From contig NZ_PUIP01000006.1 in NCBI RefSeq assembly GCF_002968015.1, positions 62,001 to 126,000 on the forward strand: DNA of 64,000 nucleotides. Reading direction: 5' to 3'. The notes under the pieces were generated by a model that worked only from the letters and a program-made list of their open reading frames with translations, had not been told where the DNA came from and did no database searches. Below are positions 9,417 through 19,398 of this stretch, piece by piece. Position 1 is the first letter of the stretch. Every line of letters starts with the position of its first letter. The translations under genes were made by a program, and so were the position numbers. Origin of the DNA: Massilia phosphatilytica. Its GTDB lineage: Bacteria; Pseudomonadota; Gammaproteobacteria; Burkholderiales; Burkholderiaceae_D.

Positions 9417-10304
9417 ATGTTTGAATTAAGTCAGCTCCGTTGTTTTGTTGCCGTGGCCGAGGAATTGCATTTCAGCCGTGCCGCGGAAAGGTTGAATATG
9501 ACTCAACCGCCCCTCAGTCGCCAAATCAGGCTTTTGGAGCACCACGTCGGCGCGCAGCTTCTGGAACGAAATAGCAGAGTAGTACGCCTTACTGCGGCAG
9601 GCAAGGCGTTTTTACCCGAGGCAACGCAGATTTTACGCTTCGCGGAACACGCGTCACTGAAAGCTCGCCGAGTCGCAAAGGGAGAGCAAGGTGCGCTCAT
9701 GATCGGTTTTACGTCGGCTTCCGGATATAGTCTGCTTCCTGAAGTCGTGCGGCGTTTACGGAATTGTCGCCCGGGTATTGCACTTTCACTGAAAGAGCTG
9801 GTCAGTACCAGTCAGGTCGAGGCATTGAATGCCCGACAACTGGACATTGGCCTGATGCGCCCTCACCTTTTGAATAACGAGCTGGAAAGCAGGGTTCTTC
9901 TCAGCGAGCCGCTCATGCTCGCGGTACCGGCCGAATCCGTCGATCAATGGCCGAAAGAACCGACGCTCGATTGTCTTCACGGAAAACCCTTCGTCATGTA
10001 TTCACCGCAGGAAGCAAGGCCTTTCTATCACATGCTGAACGCCCGCTTTCAACATGCGGGTGTGATTCCGGACATCGTCGAACATGTCGGCCAGGTCCAC
10101 ACGATGCTGGCGCTCGTTCGAGCCGGGCTCGGCGCCGCACTGATCGCCGAAAGTGCAACGAGCCTGCAATTCAATAACGTTGCTTTTCTTCGGATACAAA
10201 CGGAGCCTGTCGAGACGATCGGCGCCTGGCGGCGCGACAACGATAATCCTGCCCTCGGTCTCTTCCTGGAAGAAGTCTTGCCATCGTTTGGCGTGAATGA
10301 ATAG
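9417..10304 (+). CDS. LysR-family transcriptional regulator
   Basis: A 295-residue LysR-type regulator. The winged helix-turn-helix occupies residues 1-60 (LRCFVAVAEELHFSRAAERL, TQPPLSRQIRLLE), and a two-lobed effector domain follows (LMIGFTSASGYSLLP, LDIGLMRP, VRAGLGAALI). The pattern is close to the CatM/BenM-like subgroup. The start ATG at 9417 is preceded by AAGGA (9404-9408); an in-frame start at 9324 would add 31 residues unlike the family. It lies 84 bp upstream of gudD on the same strand and is a plausible activator of it responding to a sugar acid. That ligand is inference. Confidence 0.93.
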   Translation: MFELSQLRCFVAVAEELHFSRAAERLNMTQPPLSRQIRLLEHHVGAQLLERNSRVVRLTAAGKAFLPEATQILRFAEHASLKARRVAKGEQGALMIGFTSASGYSLLPEVVRRLRNCRPGIALSLKELVSTSQVEALNARQLDIGLMRPHLLNNELESRVLLSEPLMLAVPAESVDQWPKEPTLDCLHGKPFVMYSPQEARPFYHMLNARFQHAGVIPDIVEHVGQVHTMLALVRAGLGAALIAESATSLQFNNVAFLRIQTEPVETIGAWRRDNDNPALGLFLEEVLPSFGVNE

Positions 10305-10388
10305 CCGAGGCCACCATTCAATTAGTGGATCAATCGAGTCATTGATTGATTTGGAAAGAATAAGTTAGAAGGATAAGATCGTTTCAGC

Positions 10389-11762
10389 TTGTCAATGCCA
10401 TCGATCACTTCCAGCTTACTCATGAATAGTGCCGTCAAGAATGCTCCCGTTGTAACCGATCTGCGCGTCGTACCTGTTGCGGGCCAGGACAGTATGTTGC
10501 TGAACCTCAGCGGAGCCCACGGTCCATGGTTCACACGGAACGTCATCATGCTGACGGACAGTAGCGGCAATACGGGCCTCGGGGAAGTACCGGGCGGTGA
10601 GAACATCCGCCGCACGATCGACGATGCGCGATCGCTCGTTGTCGGCAAATCGCTTGGCGAGTACAACAGCGTTCTGGGCGCCATGCGGTCAGCGTTCGCA
10701 GACCGCGACGCCGGCGGCAGGGGCACCCAGACCTACGATCTGCGCACGACCATCCACGCGGTAACCGGCGTCGAATCGGCGTTATTGGACTTGCTGGGGC
10801 AATTCATGGGGGTCCCGGTGGCCGCTCTGCTCGGGGACGGCATTCAACGCGACGCTGTCGACATGCTCGGCTACCTGTTCTACATCGGCGACCGTGACCG
10901 GACAACGTTGGGTTACCGCGCGGAGCCCGATGCCGAGGATGCCTGGCTGCGTCTCCGTAACCAGCCGGCCCTGACCCCCGACGCCGTCGTGAAGCTTGCG
11001 GAGGCGGCCCATGCCCGCTACGGGTTCAATGACTTCAAGCTCAAGGGCGGCGTGTTTTCCGCCAACGAAGAGATGGACGCCGCGGTCGCATTGCATGAGC
11101 GGTTTCCCGATGCCCGCGTCACGCTCGATCCAAACGGGGCATGGTCGCTGGATGAGGCCATCCGGGTGTGCCGCGACCGGGGCAACGTGCTCGCCTATGC
11201 GGAGGATCCTTGCGGCGCCGAGAACGGCTTTTCGGGACGCGAAGTCATGGCAGAGTTCCGCCGTGCGACCGGTCTGCCGACCGCGACCAACATGATCGCG
11301 ACCGATTTCCGCCAGATGGCACATTCGATCCAGCTGCAGTCCGTCGATATTCCGCTGGCAGACCCGCATTTCTGGACGATGCAGGGATCGGTTCGTGTCG
11401 CGCAGCTATGCCAGATGTTTGGACTGACCTGGGGATCGCACTCGAACAATCACTTCGATATTTCTCTCGCCATGTTCACCCATGTGGGCGCAGCTGCGCC
11501 TGGCAGGGTCACCGCGATCGACACGCACTGGATCTGGCAGGATGGCCAACGCCTGACGAAGGCCCCCCTGAAGATCGAGGCTGGCGCGGTACGGCTGCCG
11601 CAAAAGCCAGGGCTCGGCATCGACATCGATATGGCCGAGCTTGAAAAGGCCCACCAGGATTATAAAAACCTGGGATCGGGTGTCCGCGACGACGCGGCCG
11701 CAATGCAGTTCCTGATCCCCGGCTGGAAATTCGATAACAAGCGCCCCTGCCTGTTACGTTGA
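10389..11762 (+). CDS. gudD: Glucarate dehydratase
   Basis: Enolase-superfamily enzyme that dehydrates D-glucarate (or L-idarate) to 5-keto-4-deoxy-D-glucarate in the cytoplasm. All active-site residues align with E. coli GudD at a constant offset of 12: K217 and K219 (KLK), Mg ligands D247, E272 and N301, and the H351/D378 dyad. The motifs [25 protein letters not shown] and [12 protein letters not shown] are near identical to the family. Translation starts at TTG 10389 or ATG 10395; AAGGA at 10369-10373 is rather far upstream, so the start is uncertain. Next to an alpha-glucuronidase, it likely consumes glucarate made from released glucuronic acid. No uronate dehydrogenase gene is in the window. 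Confidence 0.97.
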   Translation: MSMPSITSSLLMNSAVKNAPVVTDLRVVPVAGQDSMLLNLSGAHGPWFTRNVIMLTDSSGNTGLGEVPGGENIRRTIDDARSLVVGKSLGEYNSVLGAMRSAFADRDAGGRGTQTYDLRTTIHAVTGVESALLDLLGQFMGVPVAALLGDGIQRDAVDMLGYLFYIGDRDRTTLGYRAEPDAEDAWLRLRNQPALTPDAVVKLAEAAHARYGFNDFKLKGGVFSANEEMDAAVALHERFPDARVTLDPNGAWSLDEAIRVCRDRGNVLAYAEDPCGAENGFSGREVMAEFRRATGLPTATNMIATDFRQMAHSIQLQSVDIPLADPHFWTMQGSVRVAQLCQMFGLTWGSHSNNHFDISLAMFTHVGAAAPGRVTAIDTHWIWQDGQRLTKAPLKIEAGAVRLPQKPGLGIDIDMAELEKAHQDYKNLGSGVRDDAAAMQFLIPGWKFDNKRPCLLR

Positions 11763-11771
11763 TTCCAGCAA

Positions 11772-11797
11772 GCGCCGGCTCTTGTCGTTGCCGGCGC
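11772..11797. terminator. Hairpin downstream of gudD
   Basis: GCGCCGGC (11772-11779) and GCCGGCGC (11790-11797) form a perfect 8-bp stem with a 10-nt loop, 9 bp after the gudD stop. There is no T tract. It may mark a transcript end or protect the 3' end between gudD and the next receptor gene. Confidence 0.4.
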
Positions 11798-11916
11798 AGC
11801 ACATTGGAACCTCAGACCACCTTTCCGCATCTCGCGAATTGGACGGTTGCGCCATGACGCGTCGCCGACCGGGTTTGCATTTTCATTCGTTCATAAAAAT
11901 AAACTTTGGAGACTAT

Positions 11917-14853
11917 ATGAACAGCAGCAAGAGTCGTTCACGATACGAAGCCCGTACGGGCACCCGCATCCTGCAACTCACCGTCCTGGCCAGCATGGTG
12001 TCCACCGCCTATGCCCAGGAAGCAGCCCCGACGGCACCCCAGACGGTGACCGTGACGGGCTACCGCGCCTCGCTCGCCTCCTCCGCGCGTGACAAGCGCG
12101 AAGCCACCGGCTTCCAGGACTCGATCTTCGCCGAAGACATCGGCAAGTTCCCCGATACGAATATCGCCGAATCGTTGAACCGCATCCCCGGCGTGCAAGT
12201 GTCCCGTGAAATCACGGGCGAAGGCGTCAACGTGCAGATCCGCGGCCTCGGCACGAGCTTCACGAAAGTCCTGTTGAACGGCGCGCCTGTTGCCGTCGCT
12301 TCGACCGGCACGACCGACGCCCAGAGTTCGAACCGGGAGGTCGACCTCGACCTGTTGCCGACGGACCTGTTCACCAAGCTCACCGTCAGCAAGAGCCCGA
12401 CGGCGTCGATGCTGGAAGGCGGCGCTGCCGGCGTCGTCGACATGCGCAGTGCGCGCCCGTTCGACCACAAGGGCGACTTCAATTCGTTCAACGTCGTCGG
12501 CACGCGCAGCCAGGTGGCGGGCAAATGGGGTAACCGGGGGTCGCTGGTCTCGAGCCGCACCTGGGACAACACCTGGGGCCTGCTGGGTGGCGTTGCCTGG
12601 GGCAGCACCAAGGTCCATACGACCGGCTACGAGACCATCGGCTACACGAACCCGAATCTCTCGGCCGCACAAAACAACAGCCCGACGCGCAACAATACCG
12701 GCGGCGGCAACTTCACGATTCCGGCCACCGCACCGTCCAATGCCGGTAACGGACTGACGCCAGGCGCCCCCATCGACCAGGCGTTCCTGCTCGCCCATAA
12801 TCCGGGCCTGACCATCGAGCAAATCGATAACGCCCTGATTCCGCGCCTCGGGCGCAGGATGGCCGAGTACGGCGACAAGGGCAAGATCACCGCCGTCCTT
12901 TCCGGCGAATATCGCCCGAGCGACAGCCTGCACTTCTATGTCGATTCGATGTTCAGCGAAAAACACAACACGCTTGAGCGCACCGACGTCGCCTGGATCG
13001 GACGCAACGGTGCCGTCATCCCGCTCAACATGAAAGTGTCGGGTGGCGACTGTGCCAATGGCTGCGTGGTGGAAAGCGGCACGTTCGCCAATGCCCAGTA
13101 CTTCCTCGAGTATCGCCCGTACAACGAACGCGTCCGCCTGATCGGCGTGAACCCTGGCTTCGAATGGAAACTGGCCGACAGACTGACGCTGGACGGTCAG
13201 GTCAACTACACGCGCTCGACCTTCACGCGCCAGTCGCCCACCGTCGGTCCCGTCACGGCACAGAATTCAGGTACGACTGTCAGCTATGAAAACGGCGCGA
13301 TCCCGAGCATCACGAGCAACGTCGACACCTATGATCCGGCCAGCTGGGTCCTCAACACCTCGCAAGGCGGTCGCGTCAGCGTCAATGCCGAAGAGCGCAT
13401 GACGAGGACGCAAGGCGTCCGGTCCGCCGTGACGTGGGGCGACAAGACGCTGGCCATCAAAGGCGGCTTCGCATACGACGACATCATGCGCCGCATTACC
13501 GCACGCGACAACACGACGGCATGGCAGAACCTGGTCTGCGCCAACTCCGCCAATTGCCAGGGTCCCGGTTCGCTGGGCCTGGGCATCGCCAACTACCTGG
13601 TCAAGGGCCCGGACAACCTGATGGCCGTCGACTTCAACCGCTTTGCGGCCGCCACCGGTTACGATGCCCTGCTGCAGACCGCGCCTGTTGCGGGCTCGTC
13701 CAATACCGGTGCCAGCACGGGCTATATCGACGAAAAGACCACCGGCCTGTTCCTCCAGGTCGACGGTACGGTGCCGGTATTCGACCGTTCGCTGCGTTAC
13801 GACGCGGGCGTGCGCTACGTGCGTACCAAGCAGAATGTCGGTGCCTACAACGCCACGGTGGATCCGCGTAACGCGACCCTGCCCGCGGGCAGCACGCCTT
13901 TCCCGAACATCAGCCAATGGGTCTATATCGACAAGACCTACAACAATACGCTGCCCTCGGCCAGCCTGGCCTACGACCTGGCCAAGAACCTCGTGCTGCG
14001 TGCGTCGGTTTCGCGCAGCATGACCCGTGCGAACCCGGATGCGCTGCGCCCCGGCATCAACTTCTCCTCGCCGTCGGCCGATACCGCGACGCTGGGCAGT
14101 CCGGATCTGAAACCGTATATCTCGGATAACTTCGATTTCGGCGTCGAATACTACATGGGACGCGAGGGCTATCTGTCGGCGACCGTCTTCCAGAAGAACC
14201 TGAACGGGTTCACGCTGAACCAGAATACGACGGTGCCATTCAGTGCCCTGGCCGCTTACGGCGTCACGTACAGCAATCTGACGTCGACCCAGCAGGGCTC
14301 GCTCGATGCGCGCGGGGGCCAGAACGTCGCCACGGTCGTCACGACTTCCCAGCGCAATGCGTCGGGCCTGCTGAAAGTACAGGGCCTCGAACTGGGCTGG
14401 GTGCAGCCGCTCGACAAGCTGCTGCCGTGGCGCGGTTTCGGTTTCTCGGAAACGCTCACCATGATCAACCAGAAGGCGAGCGGTGAAGGCTCCGCCGGCT
14501 TCGTCGCGCTGGGTGTGCCGAAGAAGAGCAACAACTTCCAGGTGTACTACGAAAACCACGGTTTGCTGGCACGCTTGTCCCACACGTATTCGCAAGGCAG
14601 CCAGATTTCGGGCCCGAACCAGAACGGCATCCCGAACGCCGCCTTGTTCAGCGACGATTTCAAGCAGCTCGACTTCTCGTCGCAGTTCGACCTGGCGGAA
14701 ATCCTGGAACGCGATAACTATCCGACGCTGACGCTCGACGTCGTGAACCTGACGAACACGACGCGCCGTGCCTACTTCCAGTTCCCGAACGCGACGTTCA
14801 CGAGCTACAAGCCGGGTCGTACACTGGCCGTCGGATTGCGCATGAAGTTCTGA
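11917..14853 (+). CDS. TonB-dependent receptor, oligosaccharide type (second copy)
   Basis: A 978-residue outer-membrane transporter, paralogous to the receptor at 4736. A signal peptide ends near TAYA-QE and a TonB-box-like PQTVTVTGY follows. The plug contains FPDTNIAESLNRIPGVQ, VQIRGLG and SNREVDLDLLPT. The barrel shares landmarks with its paralogue such as SRSMTRANPDALR and ends VGLRMKF. The ATG at 11917 has GGAG at 11908-11911; an upstream in-frame start at 11782 would destroy the signal peptide. Two receptors in one locus suggest two ligands, for example acidic and neutral xylo-oligosaccharides, which is inference. The gene is followed by two hairpins, the second a clear terminator. Confidence 0.94.
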   Translation: MNSSKSRSRYEARTGTRILQLTVLASMVSTAYAQEAAPTAPQTVTVTGYRASLASSARDKREATGFQDSIFAEDIGKFPDTNIAESLNRIPGVQVSREITGEGVNVQIRGLGTSFTKVLLNGAPVAVASTGTTDAQSSNREVDLDLLPTDLFTKLTVSKSPTASMLEGGAAGVVDMRSARPFDHKGDFNSFNVVGTRSQVAGKWGNRGSLVSSRTWDNTWGLLGGVAWGSTKVHTTGYETIGYTNPNLSAAQNNSPTRNNTGGGNFTIPATAPSNAGNGLTPGAPIDQAFLLAHNPGLTIEQIDNALIPRLGRRMAEYGDKGKITAVLSGEYRPSDSLHFYVDSMFSEKHNTLERTDVAWIGRNGAVIPLNMKVSGGDCANGCVVESGTFANAQYFLEYRPYNERVRLIGVNPGFEWKLADRLTLDGQVNYTRSTFTRQSPTVGPVTAQNSGTTVSYENGAIPSITSNVDTYDPASWVLNTSQGGRVSVNAEERMTRTQGVRSAVTWGDKTLAIKGGFAYDDIMRRITARDNTTAWQNLVCANSANCQGPGSLGLGIANYLVKGPDNLMAVDFNRFAAATGYDALLQTAPVAGSSNTGASTGYIDEKTTGLFLQVDGTVPVFDRSLRYDAGVRYVRTKQNVGAYNATVDPRNATLPAGSTPFPNISQWVYIDKTYNNTLPSASLAYDLAKNLVLRASVSRSMTRANPDALRPGINFSSPSADTATLGSPDLKPYISDNFDFGVEYYMGREGYLSATVFQKNLNGFTLNQNTTVPFSALAAYGVTYSNLTSTQQGSLDARGGQNVATVVTTSQRNASGLLKVQGLELGWVQPLDKLLPWRGFGFSETLTMINQKASGEGSAGFVALGVPKKSNNFQVYYENHGLLARLSHTYSQGSQISGPNQNGIPNAALFSDDFKQLDFSSQFDLAEILERDNYPTLTLDVVNLTNTTRRAYFQFPNATFTSYKPGRTLAVGLRMKF

Positions 14854-14863
14854 TCATCATGCC

Positions 14864-14893
14864 GTCGCGGTGGCCTGGCAGTACCACCGCGAC
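14864..14893 (+). repeat. 10-bp stem hairpin after the second TonB receptor
   Basis: GTCGCGGTGG (14864-14873) and CCACCGCGAC (14884-14893) pair perfectly around a 10-nt loop, 10 bp after the receptor stop codon. No T tract follows, so it probably protects the 3' end or backs up the terminator 40 bp downstream. Confidence 0.45.
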
Positions 14894-14933
14894 AAGACCG
14901 TGCATTGCTCCTCCTGGCACTGTAGGAGTTTGG

Positions 14934-14962
14934 TCGCTCTGCTCACGCGGAGCGATTTTTTT
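14934..14962 (+). terminator. Rho-independent terminator of the second TonB receptor
   Basis: TCGCTC (14934-14939) and GAGCGA (14950-14955) form the stem, followed directly by seven Ts (14956-14962). It separates the receptor transcript from the GH115 gene, which starts at 15006. GH115 therefore needs its own promoter or readthrough. Confidence 0.7.
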
Positions 14963-15005
14963 CCAATGTGCGAACGATGCATCAGTGTTTTCAATAGAGG
15001 TCATC

Positions 15006-17969
15006 ATGCAACACATGTTCGTATTCAAACGCCGGCTTGCCACGCTCTGGCAACTCGCCTTCATTCTTCTCATGTCACTGGGAACGCAGTGCGCCTCCGC
15101 GGCGCCGAGTCTCGGCCTCGGCGTCCAGATCGTTTCACCAACGGCGAGCGGCAACAGCTTCCCGCTCGTGAGTAACGACTCTGCCGCCCCGCTGTATGTG
15201 GACAAGGGGGATCACTGGGGCGTCATGCGTGCGGCAACCGACCTGCAAGGCGACATCGACAAGGTCACCGGCACGAAACCCGCATTGTCGACCACGGCAG
15301 CGAATACACGTACCGCCGTGATCATCGGAACACTGGGCCGCAGCGCGCTCGTCGACGCCCTGGTCAGCGCCGGCAAGCTCGATGTGAAAGCGATACGCGG
15401 CAAGTGGGAATCCTTCGTGATCGCCAACGTCGCGAATCCGATGCCCGGTGTCGAGCGCGCGCTCGTCATCGCCGGCAGCGACAAGCGCGGGACGATCTAC
15501 GGCATTTACGAGATCTCGGAACAAATCGGTGTCTCGCCCTGGTACTGGTGGGCCGACGTCCCCGCGAAGAAGGCCAGCGCGCTGTTCGTGCGCGCGGGCG
15601 CATGGGTCCAGGGCCCACCCGCCGTGAAATACCGCGGCATCTTCATCAATGACGAGGAGCCGGCGCTGGGCAAGTGGTCCCGCGAAAAATTCGGCGGCGG
15701 GAATTCGAAGATGTACACGCACATGTTCGAACTGCTGCTGCGCCTGCGCGCCAACTACCTGTGGCCCGCCATGTGGACGAATGCCTTCAACGAGGACGAC
15801 CCGGACAATCCCCGGCTTGCCGACGCTTACGGCATCGTGATGGGCACGAGCCACCACGAACCGATGGTGCGCTCCCACCACGAATGGCTCGCGCACCGCA
15901 AGGAATACGGTAATGGGGAATGGAACTACACGACGAATGAAGACGGTCTGAAGCGCTTCTTCCGCGACGGCATCCGGCGCAACAAGGCTTACGAAAGCGT
16001 CGTCACGATGAGCATGCGCGGGGATGGCGATACGGCGATGCCTGATGCGGGCGGCCTCGACGCCAACAAGAAGCTGATCGAAAAGATCATCCACGACCAG
16101 CAGCAGATCATCACCGAAGAGATGGGCGTCGACCAGCGCCAGGTGCCCCAGCTGTGGGCGCTGTTCACCGAGGTCCAGAAATACTACGACGCGGGGCTCA
16201 AGGTGCCCGACAACGTCACCCTCCTTTTCACCGACGACAACGTCGGCAATCTGCGCCGCCTGCCGACGCCGGCCGAGCGCAAGCGCAGTGGCGGTGCCGG
16301 CATTTACTTCCATATGGACATGAACGGTGGCCCGTTCTCGTACAAGTGGCTCAACAGCAATCCGCTGCCGAAGATCTGGGAGCAAATGAATCTCGCCCAC
16401 GAGTATGGTGCGAACCAGATCTGGATCGCCAACGTCGGCGACCTGAAGCCGCTGGAGGTGCCGATCGAGTTCTTCCTTCGGCTCGCATGGAACCCGAAAA
16501 GCGTGGGCAAGGACGACATCGCCGGCTGGACCCAACGCTGGGCCGAACGGGAATTCGGCGCGCAGCACGCCGCGGAAATCGCCGACCTGGTCGCGAAATA
16601 CGCGAAATACAATGCCTGGCGCAAGCCGGAGCTGGTGCGACCCGATACGTTCAGCCTGACCAATTACCGCGAGGCCGAACGCGTTTCGGAAGCATGGAAC
16701 GATCTCGCCAGGCGCGCCACGCAGCTGAAGTCGTCGATTCCCGCGGACCAGCAGGACGCGTATTACGAACTCGTGCTGCATCCTGTCCTGGCGCTCTCGA
16801 ATTACATCGACCTCCAGATTGCAGCAGGCCGCAACCATCTCTATGCGAAACAAGGCCGGTTCGCGGCGAATACGCAGGCCCAACGGGTCCGCGATCTGTT
16901 CAAGCGCGACCAGGACTTGTCCGATTTTTATAACACGCAGGTGGCGGGCGGCAAATGGAATCACATGATGGACCAGACTCACATCGGCTACCGGGACTGG
17001 CGTTCTCCACCGGAAAATGTGATGCCGGCGACCTCCTCCGTGCCCGCCGGCCGTGCGGGTGAATTCGGTGTCGCCATCGACGGTTCCGACCAGGCCTGGC
17101 CGGGCGGCGAGAACGAGCCCACTCTCCCCTATTTCGATTCGATCAACAAGCAGCGCTCGTACATCGATGTGTTCTCGAAAGACGGACGCCCGCCCCGTTT
17201 CACCGTCGAGGCGGACAAGCCATGGGTCAAGCTGACGCAGGCAGCCGCGCCCGACGGCAGCAATGACCAGCGTATCTGGGTCGATATCGACTGGACCCGC
17301 GTTCCGGTCGGGTCTGCCCAACTTGGACAGATCACTATCAGCGAAGGCAACCGGCGCGTCGTCGTGCGGTCGTACTCGATCATCGCCGTCGGCGACGAGA
17401 CCAGGGCGGCAGCCGGCGCGTTCGGCGGCCAGTCGGGCCCGATCGCGTTCGACGCGCAGGATGCCGTGCGCAATATCCCCGGCAAATATGCCCGCTGGGA
17501 GTCGTTGCCCGACTATGGACGAGGCCCTGGCGCCATGACCGTGTTTCCCGTCACGGCGCGTACCGCACCGTTTGCCGACTCGCCACGCCTCGAATACCCG
17601 GTCTACTTTGCGTCGGCCGGCACGTGGCAGGTCGATCTGGTGACGGCGCCGACGCTGGACAATTACCCGGGACGCGAGCTGGCCGTCGCCGTCGCCCTCG
17701 ATGACGCCGCGCCGCAAGTCGCCCGGGTATTCACACCGACGACGCGGGCCGACCAGACGTTCCTTGGAAAATACCACTTCAAGAATACGTCCGAGAATGC
17801 CCGTACCATGCGCTTCAATGTTAAGGTGCACGGTCCCGGAAAATACGACCTGAAGATCATCATGGTCGACCCGACGATCGTCGTGCAGAAAATCATCCTG
17901 TCCGATGGACCTTTGCCCGACAGCTATTTCGGGCCGCCGTCGAAACCGCGCAATCCGCCTGCGCACTGA
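15006..17969 (+). CDS. Glycoside hydrolase family 115 (xylan alpha-1,2-glucuronidase)
   Basis: A 987-residue exported enzyme. GH115 enzymes remove 4-O-methyl-D-glucuronic acid side chains from glucuronoxylan, acting on polymer as well as oligomers. A signal peptide ends near CASA-AP. Family-typical segments are RGTIYGIYEISEQIG, PWYWWADVP, YRGIFINDEEPAL, LRLRANYLWPAMW, GTSHHEPMVRSHHEW and IWIANVGDLKPLE. A C-terminal accessory beta region follows from about residue 680. The start at 15006 has AGAGG at 14996-15000; an in-frame start at 14859 lies across the terminator and lacks a signal peptide. The gene precedes the GH43 gene by 31 bp and they probably form an operon. Specificity is inferred from the family. 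Confidence 0.92.
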   Translation: MQHMFVFKRRLATLWQLAFILLMSLGTQCASAAPSLGLGVQIVSPTASGNSFPLVSNDSAAPLYVDKGDHWGVMRAATDLQGDIDKVTGTKPALSTTAANTRTAVIIGTLGRSALVDALVSAGKLDVKAIRGKWESFVIANVANPMPGVERALVIAGSDKRGTIYGIYEISEQIGVSPWYWWADVPAKKASALFVRAGAWVQGPPAVKYRGIFINDEEPALGKWSREKFGGGNSKMYTHMFELLLRLRANYLWPAMWTNAFNEDDPDNPRLADAYGIVMGTSHHEPMVRSHHEWLAHRKEYGNGEWNYTTNEDGLKRFFRDGIRRNKAYESVVTMSMRGDGDTAMPDAGGLDANKKLIEKIIHDQQQIITEEMGVDQRQVPQLWALFTEVQKYYDAGLKVPDNVTLLFTDDNVGNLRRLPTPAERKRSGGAGIYFHMDMNGGPFSYKWLNSNPLPKIWEQMNLAHEYGANQIWIANVGDLKPLEVPIEFFLRLAWNPKSVGKDDIAGWTQRWAEREFGAQHAAEIADLVAKYAKYNAWRKPELVRPDTFSLTNYREAERVSEAWNDLARRATQLKSSIPADQQDAYYELVLHPVLALSNYIDLQIAAGRNHLYAKQGRFAANTQAQRVRDLFKRDQDLSDFYNTQVAGGKWNHMMDQTHIGYRDWRSPPENVMPATSSVPAGRAGEFGVAIDGSDQAWPGGENEPTLPYFDSINKQRSYIDVFSKDGRPPRFTVEADKPWVKLTQAAAPDGSNDQRIWVDIDWTRVPVGSAQLGQITISEGNRRVVVRSYSIIAVGDETRAAAGAFGGQSGPIAFDAQDAVRNIPGKYARWESLPDYGRGPGAMTVFPVTARTAPFADSPRLEYPVYFASAGTWQVDLVTAPTLDNYPGRELAVAVALDDAAPQVARVFTPTTRADQTFLGKYHFKNTSENARTMRFNVKVHGPGKYDLKIIMVDPTIVVQKIILSDGPLPDSYFGPPSKPRNPPAH

Positions 17970-18000
17970 GCGATTCATCACCCACCGAAGAGGACATGAC

Positions 18001-19380
18001 ATGATCCTGCGTTGCATTGCCGTCGCCGTTGCCGTGTGCTGGGGGGCCTGCCTCCCCGCGTTCGCCGAGAATCCGATTATCCAGACCAGTTTCACGGCGG
18101 ATCCTGCGCCACTGGTGCATGGCGACACGGTGTATCTCTACACGTCGCACGACGAGGATGACGCGCAAGGTTTCAAGATGCGCGACTGGAAGTTGTACAC
18201 GTCGAAAGACATGGTCAACTGGACCGATCACGGAACGGTTGCGGATCTCTCCATCTTCGCCTGGGCGAACCAGGATAATGACGCCTGGGCACCGCAGGTC
18301 GTCGAACGCAACGGCAAGTTCTACCTGTACGCGCCGGTCACGGTGAGCGGCTCGCCCCGGAACGTCATCGGCGTGGCCGTTGCCGACAGTCCGCTGGGTC
18401 CGTTCAGGGATCCGTTGGGACGTCCGCTGATCGATCGGGGCGAAGGCTATTTCGATCCGACCGTCCTGATCGACGACGACGGGCAAGCCTACCTGTACTG
18501 GGGAAACCCGAACCTCTGGTACGTCAGGCTCAACAAGGACATGGTGTCGTACTCGGGCAAGATCGAACGGATCGATGCGAAGCCCAGGAACTACCAGGAA
18601 GGCCCGTGGGTCTACAAGCGCAACGGCAAATATTATCTGGCCTATGCCTCCACGTGCTGTTCGGAAGGCATCGGCTACGCGATGAGCGACACGCCGACCG
18701 GCCCCTGGGAATACAAGGGCCAGATCATGGATCCCACCACCGAATCGACGGGCAACCATCCCGGCATCGTCGATTTCAAGGGGAAGTCCTATGTCTTCGG
18801 CTTCAGTTACCGGCTGAATTTCGCGGACACGCCCTTGCATCGGGAGCGACGCTCCGTCTCGGTCACCGATTTCAGCTATCGGCCGGACGGCACGATCCCG
18901 ACGCAGCCATTCTGGAACACGACGGGCGTCAAGCAGGTCCAGCCCCTGTCTCCGTATGCGCGCGTCGAAGCCGAAACCATGGCATGGGAATCGCGGGTGA
19001 AGCGGGACTGGGACCGTCCGTTCGACTGGGTGGCCGGGGTCAGGACCGCGAAGGATCCGCGTGCCGGGATGGTCGTGTATCCGGTCGGCCCGCGCGCCTA
19101 CGTGAAAGTGGCCGGCGTCGATTTCGGCGCGCGCGGGCCGCGCACGTTCAAGGCGAGCGTGGCGAGCGCCAGCCCAGGTGGACACCTCGACGTCAGGGCC
19201 GGATCGCCACAGGGCACGCTGGTCGCAAGCGTGGACGTGCCCGCTACCGGCGGCCCGGACGTCTGGAAGGAACTGGCCGTGCCGGCGTCCGGCGTCGCCG
19301 GCGTACAGGATCTGTACTTCGTCTTCAATGCCAGCGGACGCCACGTCGGCTTCAACGTCGATTACTGGCAATTCGAATAG
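18001..19380 (+). CDS. Glycoside hydrolase family 43 with C-terminal CBM6-like module
   Basis: A 459-residue secreted enzyme, probably a beta-xylosidase or alpha-L-arabinofuranosidase acting on xylan fragments. The signal peptide ends CLPAFA-EN. The five-bladed propeller domain spans about residues 25-310 with the GH43 triad visible: D34 (TADPAPL, base), D152 (FDPTVL, pKa modulator) and E200 (QEGPW, acid). Residues 320-459 begin with ARVEAETMAW and resemble a CBM6 sandwich. GAGGA precedes ATG 18001 with 7-nt spacing. It lies downstream of GH115 on the same strand and ends 18 bp from a converging gene. Substrate within the GH43 subfamilies cannot be decided by eye. Confidence 0.9.
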   Translation: MILRCIAVAVAVCWGACLPAFAENPIIQTSFTADPAPLVHGDTVYLYTSHDEDDAQGFKMRDWKLYTSKDMVNWTDHGTVADLSIFAWANQDNDAWAPQVVERNGKFYLYAPVTVSGSPRNVIGVAVADSPLGPFRDPLGRPLIDRGEGYFDPTVLIDDDGQAYLYWGNPNLWYVRLNKDMVSYSGKIERIDAKPRNYQEGPWVYKRNGKYYLAYASTCCSEGIGYAMSDTPTGPWEYKGQIMDPTTESTGNHPGIVDFKGKSYVFGFSYRLNFADTPLHRERRSVSVTDFSYRPDGTIPTQPFWNTTGVKQVQPLSPYARVEAETMAWESRVKRDWDRPFDWVAGVRTAKDPRAGMVVYPVGPRAYVKVAGVDFGARGPRTFKASVASASPGGHLDVRAGSPQGTLVASVDVPATGGPDVWKELAVPASGVAGVQDLYFVFNASGRHVGFNVDYWQFE

Positions 19381-19398
19381 GGGTCCGCCCGGAAGAGT

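Noticed and set aside
15135..18128. 997-codon open frame on the minus strand
   Set aside because: It lies opposite the GH115 gene, whose motifs, signal peptide and ribosome-binding site are all good; the minus frame has none.
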